A stretch of DNA of 5,351 bases from DATLFA01 sp039934635 (GTDB taxonomy: Bacteria > Actinomycetota > Acidimicrobiia > Acidimicrobiales > WLNW01), in NCBI GenBank assembly GCA_039934635.1, contig JBDTLT010000319.1:1-5351 (forward strand), in the 5' to 3' direction. The stretch's first letter is position 1. Every line of letters begins with the position of its first letter. The position numbers and the translations under genes were made by a program. Below are positions 1-5,351 of this stretch, in pieces. Below the pieces are notes generated by a model. The model worked only from the letters and a program-made list of their open reading frames with translations. It was not told the origin of the DNA and searched no databases.

Positions 1-2
1 AT

Positions 3-179
3 TCCGGGTACATTCGAGCAGGTGACCGCTGGTCACCGCCCTGCTTCGACCCGCGCCGCGTGCGCTTGGGGCCTTATCGTCGCGATCGAGGCCCGTTGAC
101 GTTGGGACCCGGTTTGAATCGCTGGGTTGCGTCGCGTGGCAGCCGGAGAGCTGGTACCGATGACCCCCGCCGTGATTGA
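3..179 (+). CDS. possible C-terminal tail of an upstream gene (partial, uncertain)
   Basis: Reading from base 3, this frame is open from the window edge to a TGA at 177-179, giving about 58 residues rich in Arg, Gly and Pro (it begins SGYIRAGDRWSPPCFDP). If real, it is the end of an upstream co-directional gene that overlaps the start of the zinc-cluster gene by 20 bases, as in a translationally coupled operon. Third-position G/C is about two thirds, but the frame starting at base 1 is equally G/C-rich and is open to a TGA at 97-99, so codon bias does not decide between them. I recognise no domain. The region may equally be an untranslated leader. Confidence 0.25.
   Translation, partial: SGYIRAGDRWSPPCFDPRRVRLGPYRRDRGPLTLGPGLNRWVASRGSRRAGTDDPRRD
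21..37. repeat. perfect GC-rich inverted repeat in the leader
   Basis: GGTGACC (21-27) and GGTCACC (31-37) are exact reverse complements around a 3-base loop (gct). The arms do not extend further, and no T-run follows, so it is not a canonical rho-independent terminator. It lies about 120 bases before the ATG of the zinc-cluster gene. It could be an operator half-site pair or an mRNA hairpin, or it could be chance inside coding sequence if the upstream frame is real. Confidence 0.4.
145..150 (+). promoter_or_regulatory. ribosome binding site selecting the ATG at 160
   Basis: GGAGAG lies 9 bases before ATG 160-162, a good Shine-Dalgarno match and spacing. The in-frame TTG at 127 and GTG at 136 have no comparable purine-rich stretch at the right distance, so ATG 160 is the preferred start. 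Confidence 0.6.
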
Positions 180-3100
180 TTCCGGTACTGGTGATGCGTT
201 GGCCACGTTGGCCGATCAGTTCGGGCCACCGAAGCCAATCGTGCGCACTGCCCAAGCGGACGTCAATCGCGAGTTGCGCAGCTGGCTCAAAGATCGCTCC
301 GCGAAGGATGAGACCGAGCGCGTAACTCGCTACAAAGAGCGCGAGCGGTACTGGGACCAGCAAGTCAAACAGACAGATCAAGAACTCGCGGGCATGTACC
401 GCTACGACCAGCGGCGTGACCCGATCTTGAGCGTGCGGGAACAACAACTCGAGGCGAAGCGGATCGAGCTGAAGAACCTCGAGAAGACGCCGACTCGCGA
501 AGCGCGCGCCGAGGTCCTGACACTCTCGCTAAAAGGCGCACAGGCGTTCACGATCCGCGAAGAATGGACAGACCCTCATGGGGAGGTCTGGACACTCGGA
601 TACCAGTGGCGCGGAAGCGACGCCGCAAGCACCCTCGAGAGTTCCACCGAACTGCGCAACGTCGAAGAACTGGTGATCTGCACTGCTGGCCACACGGTCG
701 ACAGCGTCGAGGCCGTTCATTGCCCGGGCTGCGACAAGTTCCGCTGCCAGGCCTGCGAAGTAGGCATCGAGCTGACCGCATGCAAGCTGTGTGCCACCGA
801 CGTTTGCGGGGCATGTCGCGCCGAGAAGCTCGGTGTGTGTCCGCGTTGCGCTGATCCAACCCGAGCACCGGACCTCGACGATCGGGGATGGATCGGATGG
901 CGCACGGCGAGTGGTGTCACGATCTCCGTCGGCCGGCGTGGCGCACTGCTGCAACGAGCAGAAGCGGAACCCGTATTCGTAGTGCCGGCAGCCGACCTCG
1001 TCAGCCCGCAACGCGCGGCGATGTGGTCAGTGGCCTCCACCCGCGGGCTGCCGCTGGACGCGGGATTTCGCCGAGCGTTGCCCGTTGATCGACCGTTGAT
1101 CGACCTTGGCCCCGATGTTGAGGTCTGGCGAGCGGTCGGGGAACGCGTCGAGTACCTGGTGTCTGAGCGCGGCGGCAGCGAACTGCTCGATGATCCGACC
1201 GATCTCGACGGGCCGGGGCCACCGGCGCCTCAGGCCCACGACCAAGACCAACTAGGTTTCACTCCCCTGCTGCGCAAGCTGCGCAAGGCCGTCGCACCAG
1301 AAGCACCGTCGATGCTCGTACAGACGCACGTCCAAGAGCTGTCGGTCATTACCGTCACCGACGCGGGCTTACGCGAGCAACGATTCGAACTGTGGCCCGA
1401 CAGCGACTGGCAAGCGGTCGAGTCGAGCGTCGCTCCGTGGGACCTCGACGAGACAGGCGCAACGAGCACGCGCGCGCTCTCTCGCATTGCAGAGACGCAG
1501 GCGTCCGCAAGGCTTCTACACACATCGTTCATCCTCGAGGTGGACGCACCGGCCAAAGAGCGACTCACCTTCTTCGCACCCGCCTCCGACGACCGGACCT
1601 ATGAAGGCGAAGCCTCATTCGCCTCGCTCGCGGCTGAATTCGGTGCACGCGCGCCTGTGGGGATCGCGGAAGACGCATCAATCTCTCTACCGCCCATCCC
1701 TACTCCGTCGGGTGCGACGCTGGTCGAGTCACATGTTGTACCGGCGTTCCTTATTGCTGACGCCGCCACCGCCGTGCCCCTGGCCGACGAACGCGTACTT
1801 GTCGCGGCAGGCTGGGGGACCCCCGGATCCAACGGCGTCGTCTTGCCGACGCTGCCCCTCGACGTCGGCCGCGGCCTAGCCACGTTGTTCGATTCGCACA
1901 ACTTGCGGAATGCTCAATCAGAAGTTCTGCCTCGTTGGATCACAACTGAGACCTGGACGGGCCGTGGTACAGCGACTCGCACGCTGACGATCACAGACCA
2001 CGTGTCGGCTCTGCAGCGCGCACTCGACGATGCCGGCGATCCTGACTCAGATTTCGGGGTCTGTTCACACGGCCACCTTCACGCCACTGATCACGACTGG
2101 GAGTGCCCTGCCTGCCACAACTGGAACTGCCGCGCCTGCCGCGATGACGGCACGCTTGACGTTTGCCCCGACTGTGGAAACCTCGCGTGCGGAAGGTGTC
2201 GGGGCCAAGAACGTGCGGCCATCGAAATTGGATTCTGCGCCGTGTGCGATCGTCGCAGCTGTGCGCAATGCCATCGCACGATCGCACTCTCGCCTTGCGC
2301 CATCTGCCTTCGCGATCGCTGCTCCGACTGCGAAATGGGCGATTTCTGCACGACGTGCGCGACCTTGCATGCCGTGCCGCCCACTGACTTGCCGCAACTG
2401 CCCGTCGATCTGCGCATCACGAGCGAGAACGTCTTCTTTGGCGAGGATCGCACCGGGACCATCGTCGCCATCTCGGGAGCCGTACGCCGCGAGTTGCTTA
2501 TCGTTGACCATGATGGTTCACACGAGTGGCTGTGCTCGTCAGTTGTTCTGCCGCAGCAAATTCTCGCTCGGCGACTTGCGATCGTTGCGGGCTCGAGCCT
2601 CGACACCGTGCTGCAGCTCGCCGAGGAGTACGACCACTTCAACCAGCCTTCCGACACGGTCACGTTGATACACGACCGCGTGGCGGCAACGCTGCGGTGG
2701 GGAGACCAGAGCCACTCAGTTGAGGTCGACTGCGACCATCAAGCCATCGATGAGGTTGTCGAACAGGCGGTCCAGCTTCTCGACGAGTCGGCCAGGTTTG
2801 AGCCCACCCCCGCTGCGACCGAGCGATGGGAGTGGATCGGCAAGGTCATCCCGCTGACCGAACAACCGGCGGCCGACTTGGCCGTCGAGGTTGAGTACCA
2901 ACGCGCAATGGCATGGATCGGCTCGGCCGGCATCGAGTTCCGCGACGGTCGAGAAGATCGCCACACGACGCAGTGGGCCGCGTGTGATCCGCAAGTCTCA
3001 GAGCACGGCACGTTGCTCGCATCAGCGTTGGCGCCCGGAGTCGCCGCACGCCTGCTGCGCGCCAACGATGCGGTAGTCATTGAGTTCGAGCGCGACGACG

Positions 3101-3375
3101 ATCCGCTCGTTCAGACGTTCGTGCTCGGCAACAACGAACTCCCCTACTCAGCGCTCCTCGCGCTCGAGTCAACCTTCTCGACGCCCGTGGCGATTGGCAC
3201 CGTCGCATCGCCCGAGCCCGGGGCCGCCACACCGTCGGCGGCACATCTCATCGAGCGCACTGTCACACCGGTGTTGTTGCCCTGTGAGTCGGTAGATCGG
3301 TCGCGACCTGTCGCTCGCGAAGATCTGCGGACGAGATCTTCGTTGGCCAATTCGAGGCGCGGCGCCTGCACCTGA
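160..3375 (+). CDS. large duplicated zinc-cluster protein of unknown function, C-terminus probably truncated
   Basis: The gene encodes about 1071 residues from ATG 160; an in-frame TTG at 127 would add 11. I do not recognise a named family. Residues about 36-120 are highly charged, probably helical or coiled coil. Two related modules follow, about 130-590 and 593-1067. Each starts with a conserved Trp, then 36-38 residues later a cluster of C-x3-H-x9-CxxC-x4-CxxC and further CxxC pairs (12 ligand candidates at 174-230; 20 at 635-733), followed by about 300 residues of beta-rich sequence with few Cys. There is no signal peptide or membrane segment, so it is probably cytoplasmic. Zinc binding is strongly suggested; nucleic-acid or protein binding is inferred. 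No catalytic motif is visible. The final residues, encoded after about 3333, are antisense of the helicase gene, so the natural C-terminus is probably lost. The neighbouring helicase suggests a defence or DNA-processing role. Confidence 0.85.
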   Translation: MTPAVIDSGTGDALATLADQFGPPKPIVRTAQADVNRELRSWLKDRSAKDETERVTRYKERERYWDQQVKQTDQELAGMYRYDQRRDPILSVREQQLEAKRIELKNLEKTPTREARAEVLTLSLKGAQAFTIREEWTDPHGEVWTLGYQWRGSDAASTLESSTELRNVEELVICTAGHTVDSVEAVHCPGCDKFRCQACEVGIELTACKLCATDVCGACRAEKLGVCPRCADPTRAPDLDDRGWIGWRTASGVTISVGRRGALLQRAEAEPVFVVPAADLVSPQRAAMWSVASTRGLPLDAGFRRALPVDRPLIDLGPDVEVWRAVGERVEYLVSERGGSELLDDPTDLDGPGPPAPQAHDQDQLGFTPLLRKLRKAVAPEAPSMLVQTHVQELSVITVTDAGLREQRFELWPDSDWQAVESSVAPWDLDETGATSTRALSRIAETQASARLLHTSFILEVDAPAKERLTFFAPASDDRTYEGEASFASLAAEFGARAPVGIAEDASISLPPIPTPSGATLVESHVVPAFLIADAATAVPLADERVLVAAGWGTPGSNGVVLPTLPLDVGRGLATLFDSHNLRNAQSEVLPRWITTETWTGRGTATRTLTITDHVSALQRALDDAGDPDSDFGVCSHGHLHATDHDWECPACHNWNCRACRDDGTLDVCPDCGNLACGRCRGQERAAIEIGFCAVCDRRSCAQCHRTIALSPCAICLRDRCSDCEMGDFCTTCATLHAVPPTDLPQLPVDLRITSENVFFGEDRTGTIVAISGAVRRELLIVDHDGSHEWLCSSVVLPQQILARRLAIVAGSSLDTVLQLAEEYDHFNQPSDTVTLIHDRVAATLRWGDQSHSVEVDCDHQAIDEVVEQAVQLLDESARFEPTPAATERWEWIGKVIPLTEQPAADLAVEVEYQRAMAWIGSAGIEFRDGREDRHTTQWAACDPQVSEHGTLLASALAPGVAARLLRANDAVVIEFERDDDPLVQTFVLGNNELPYSALLALESTFSTPVAIGTVASPEPGAATPSAAHLIERTVTPVLLPCESVDRSRPVAREDLRTRSSLANSRRGACT
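547..1935 (+). repeat. protein-level repeat unit 1 (zinc module A)
   Basis: This is the first copy of the internal duplication, about residues 130-592. Landmarks in order are the EEWT segment with Trp136, the Cys cluster at 174-230, the FILEV strand followed by FASLAAEFGARAPVGI, then LVESHVVPAFLI. The same order recurs in unit 2. The copies are diverged at DNA level, so this is an old duplication and not a recent or recombinogenic repeat. Confidence 0.65.
679..849 (+). other. zinc-binding Cys cluster 1
   Basis: Counting from ATG 160, the ligand candidates are C174, H178, C188, C191, C196, C199, C208, C211, C216, C219, C227 and C230. The pattern is C-x3-H-x9 followed by five CxxC knuckles with alternating short (4) and longer (7-8) gaps. 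Twelve ligands would hold three zinc ions. The alternation resembles tandem zinc-ribbon, B-box or treble-clef folds, but no specific family is assigned. Confidence 0.8.
1936..3326 (+). repeat. protein-level repeat unit 2 (zinc module B), 3' end cut off
   Basis: This is the second copy, from about residue 593. It has the TETWT segment with Trp599, a Cys cluster at 635-733, VVIEF followed by LLALESTFSTPVAIGT, then HLIERTVTPVLL. These align with the corresponding unit 1 landmarks. The distance between matched landmarks grows from 461 to 509 residues because the second Cys cluster is longer. In unit 1 about 50 further residues follow the last landmark. In unit 2 the matching stretch stops at REDLR, where the inverted repeat lies, so the unit appears cut short. 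Confidence 0.65.
2062..2358 (+). other. zinc-binding Cys cluster 2 (expanded)
   Basis: Counting from ATG 160: C635, H639, then CxxC pairs beginning at 649, 657, 669, 677, 693, 701, 713, 721 and 730. The first five pairs mirror cluster 1, including the exact C-x3-H-x9-CxxC-x4-CxxC opening. The remaining four pairs are an extension. Nine CxxC knuckles plus the opening C/H give 20 candidate ligands, enough for about five zinc ions. Confidence 0.8.
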
Positions 3376-5351
3376 CCCGCGACCATCTGCTCCGGGTACT
3401 TGAAGTAGTGCTGATCGTGTGAGCTGCCGGCGGTGCAGTAGGTGAAGACGAGCGCCGGCTGTCCGCTGCGGCCGGCGCGACCACTGCGCTGCGCGTAGTT
3501 CGCTGGTGTCGGCGGCACATTGCGCATGTTGACGACGTTGAGCTGCGCGATGTCGACACCGAGTTCCATGGTGGGCGAGCAATACAGCACGGGAAGCTCT
3601 GCACTGCGGAACCGGTCTTCGCGCTTCATCCGTTCGTCGTAGGGCACCTGCGCGGTGTGTTCGCGGGCCTCGATGCCGAGCAGCTCTTGGCCAACGTGAC
3701 GATAAAGGTCGACAAAGAAGTCGTTCGTGGACCGGCTTGGCGGTTGCGTCGGCATGCGGATGTGGTCGTGATACGGCGCCGAGCCATCTCCCGCCAACCA
3801 GCGCACTGCCGATGCGGGCAACTGATAGCGGGGGCTTCCGTCGGCGTCCTCCCCCACAATTTCGAGCAACCCGTAGACGCGGAGTCGATCGAAGAGCTGC
3901 TCGATGATCTGCCCGGTGTCATCGAGCGACAGCTTTCGCCGGTCCCCGAGTGCGTTCGGTCGACGAAGGAACTGGCCGAAACCGCCGCGGGCCGAGACGA
4001 ACACGATGTCGCGCACTTCGAGCCGACCGCGACCACGGGGCACTGCCGTCGGCGCGTATTCGAGGCGCTCATCTTCAAGCCCCCAGCTGCCGGCCAGTCG
4101 CTGATCGGCGCGAGCCTCGATGCGCTCCTGATAGTCGCGAGTGAGCACATCGACCTTGATGGCGAGGTCGCGTCGCAAAGAGTCGAGTAAGACGCGCAGC
4201 ACGAACTCACGTGTTTGTGGAGTGACCTCTGCGAGCGCGGGATGGCAGGTGGCCCATTCGCTCTCGTCGCGAGCGAGCTCGTCGAGTGAGGAGTAGTCGA
4301 TGCGCAGGAGGCCGCATTGTTCGAGGTTCGGCTGGGTCAGCCGCCAGCCACGCATGAGGTCGCGATACAAGCGGTACGCGAGCAATTCTCTCAGCACACG
4401 GTCGGTGTCGGACTTCGCCATTCCCTTGAGGTCGGGATCCTTCGCGTATTGATCGAACGGCAAATTCAGTGCGTCGAAAACTTGCTGCGGCAGTTGGTCG
4501 TAGGCGAGGCCGTGCTCTCCGGCGGCGTGCACGGCTCGCCAGAGCGCTGCTCGTAGCACGGTCACCTGGATGAAGTCATTGAAGTGGCCCGCCTGTAACG
4601 ACGCGTCTTGCCGGTTGTCGGTGAAGGAGAGCAGCTTGCGCGCCTCCGTCGGCAGCGTGGCGTCCTCGCGCAAGTAACGCACGGCCGCGAGTGACATGAT
4701 CGTGGTGGCAGTGGAGCGGCCATCGGAACCGAGCGTGGTCAAGCGCGTGAAGTCACGCCCGAGCCGACTGCCATACGAGACGCCACACGACAGGCAGAAA
4801 CGGAATGGCACCGGTACCCACCACGCCGCAGTGGTGTCTGCGCCATCGTCACCGAGCGAGCCGTCGGATTTGACCGCGACGCGAGTCGGCAGATGATCCC
4901 GGTGGTTGCTGCGCAACTTGCCCTCAGAGTCGAACCAGTCTTCGGGAAGACGATCGCGAGCAGTGACCTCGTCGTCGGGCCACGGCCAATCGGTGTTGAT
5001 GAAAAGGAACCCCGGTCGCAGATTGTTCTCACCCGCAGTGTCGCCGAGATCACGGGGTACAACAACGGTGCCCGTGTCGGTCGCGTGTCGCGCGACGACG
5101 TAGTAGTCCTGACCGCACTCACGGCAGAAGGAGAGCGGCAGCAGCACGCGTTCGCGATCGCTCTCGGGCACGAAGCGTTGGCGGGCCAGTGTCAGATACC
5201 TCGACTTAGGTGGCTCAGGTGACGCATAGACCGTGTCACCACGGCTGAGGAACTGATGGAGCCGGAATGCGAAGACCGGGAAGCCCTTCGCGTTGTGCAC
5301 CGAATAGCCATCGAGGAGTTGCTGCTGGATTGCCGCTTCGCATCGCTCCCG
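3144..5351 (-). CDS. superfamily 2 helicase of DUF1998/DruE type, N-terminus off window and C-terminus truncated
   Basis: The frame is open through the right edge (upstream codons read ...IQQQLLDGYS before GTG 5300), so the first residues and motifs I-III lie outside. Counting from GTG 5300, visible parts are FAFRLHQF at 10-17; two CxxC pairs, C59/C62 and C169/C172, probably binding zinc; the motif IV-like LLSFTDNRQDASLQAGHF at 223-240; a long helical insertion ending in a winged-helix-like stretch (about 440-505); REHTAQVP at 546-553; motif V SPTMELGVDI at 575-584; and motif VI QRSGRAGRSG at 604-613. These identify an ATP-dependent nucleic-acid translocase of the large DUF1998-associated group. 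Relatives, as I recall them, continue after LANEDLVR with SHxHAIWL and several hundred more residues including DUF1998. Here R658 (codon 3327-3329) is the last family-like residue. The remaining 60 residues are antisense of the zinc-cluster gene and look like read-through. Assignment to DruE rather than another clade is not possible from this part. Confidence 0.9.
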   Translation of the reverse strand, partial: RERCEAAIQQQLLDGYSVHNAKGFPVFAFRLHQFLSRGDTVYASPEPPKSRYLTLARQRFVPESDRERVLLPLSFCRECGQDYYVVARHATDTGTVVVPRDLGDTAGENNLRPGFLFINTDWPWPDDEVTARDRLPEDWFDSEGKLRSNHRDHLPTRVAVKSDGSLGDDGADTTAAWWVPVPFRFCLSCGVSYGSRLGRDFTRLTTLGSDGRSTATTIMSLAAVRYLREDATLPTEARKLLSFTDNRQDASLQAGHFNDFIQVTVLRAALWRAVHAAGEHGLAYDQLPQQVFDALNLPFDQYAKDPDLKGMAKSDTDRVLRELLAYRLYRDLMRGWRLTQPNLEQCGLLRIDYSSLDELARDESEWATCHPALAEVTPQTREFVLRVLLDSLRRDLAIKVDVLTRDYQERIEARADQRLAGSWGLEDERLEYAPTAVPRGRGRLEVRDIVFVSARGGFGQFLRRPNALGDRRKLSLDDTGQIIEQLFDRLRVYGLLEIVGEDADGSPRYQLPASAVRWLAGDGSAPYHDHIRMPTQPPSRSTNDFFVDLYRHVGQELLGIEAREHTAQVPYDERMKREDRFRSAELPVLYCSPTMELGVDIAQLNVVNMRNVPPTPANYAQRSGRAGRSGQPALVFTYCTAGSSHDQHYFKYPEQMVAGQVQAPRLELANEDLVRRSSRATGRDRSTDSQGNNTGVTVRSMRCAADGVAAPGSGDATVPIATGVEKVDSSARSAE
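3318..3342. repeat. perfect 9-bp inverted repeat at the junction of the two broken genes
   Basis: CGAAGATCT at 3318-3326 is followed by a 7-base spacer and then its exact complement AGATCTTCG at 3334-3342. The left arm encodes part of REDL in the plus-strand gene; the right arm, read on the minus strand, encodes part of NEDL in the helicase. Each arm thus appears to belong to a different gene. Each also contains the self-complementary AGATCT. There is no T-run, and the structure sits within both reading frames, so a transcription terminator is less likely than a recombination or template-switch scar. Confidence 0.75.

Noticed and set aside
96..124. TTGACG at 96-101 as a -35 promoter element for the zinc-cluster gene
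   Set aside because: At 17-base spacing the -10 position reads TCGCTG, a poor match. The better TTGAAT at 114-119 is only 12 bases away. Support is too weak to call a promoter.
1082..1105. 11-bp tandem repeat CCGTTGATCGA, just over two copies
   Set aside because: It lies inside the coding sequence, has a unit length not divisible by three, and encodes no repeated peptide. Probably chance.
2030..2668. plus-strand frame of 212 codons in another phase, and a minus-strand frame of 190 codons at 2091-2663
   Set aside because: Both lie wholly inside the zinc-cluster gene, whose regular CxxC pattern proves the real frame. They have no recognisable domain and are typical of high-GC DNA.
3318..3342. 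inverted repeat as a bidirectional transcription terminator between convergent genes
   Set aside because: There is no flanking T or A run, and the arms are explained by family-like coding sequence of both genes (REDL and NEDL). Both genes also seem to be cut at this point.
3657..4190. plus-strand open frame of 177 codons
   Set aside because: It is antisense to the well-conserved helicase frame and has no recognisable domain.
5298..5300. GTG as the true start of the helicase gene
   Set aside because: The frame stays open to the window edge, the residues upstream and downstream fit continuous family-like sequence, and the motor domain motifs I-III must lie further upstream.

Overview
The window comes from a high-GC bacterium, most likely an actinobacterium. 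That guess rests on G/C-rich third codon positions in both long genes, alternative GTG/TTG starts, and the close resemblance of the helicase to actinobacterial relatives as I recall them. It is tentative. There are no RNA genes, IS elements, CRISPR arrays or phage genes. The content looks like part of an accessory, defence-island type locus.

Layout: positions 1-159 hold a short leader with a 7-bp-arm hairpin, possibly overlapping the tail of an upstream gene. From 160 a very large plus-strand gene encodes an unrecognised protein of about 1070 residues. It has an N-terminal charged helical region and then two copies of a roughly 460-510 residue module, each opening with a dense CxxC zinc-binding cluster. 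From the right edge, the minus strand carries the C-terminal part of a large superfamily 2 helicase of the DUF1998-associated type (the broad group that includes DruE of Druantia and DrmA/MrfA-like enzymes). Its N-terminal DEAD/DEAH motor half lies outside the window.

The most striking point is where the two genes meet. The helicase loses its family sequence right after the conserved ...LANEDLVR segment. The plus-strand gene stops near the start of the last part of its second repeat. Both breaks fall on the same perfect 9-bp inverted repeat at 3318-3342. Beyond it each reading frame simply reads the antisense strand of the other gene, giving a 232-bp tail-to-tail overlap. The simplest explanation is an inversion junction, either a template-switch (fold-back) chimera or assembly error, or a real microhomology-mediated inversion that broke both genes. 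In the intact locus the two genes were probably neighbours.

Functionally, a large helicase next to a large duplicated zinc-finger protein is the kind of pairing seen in multi-gene anti-phage systems with DUF1998-type helicases (DISARM, Druantia). The zinc protein matches no known partner that I can name, so the pair is a candidate for an undescribed helicase-based system. This is inference from gene content only.
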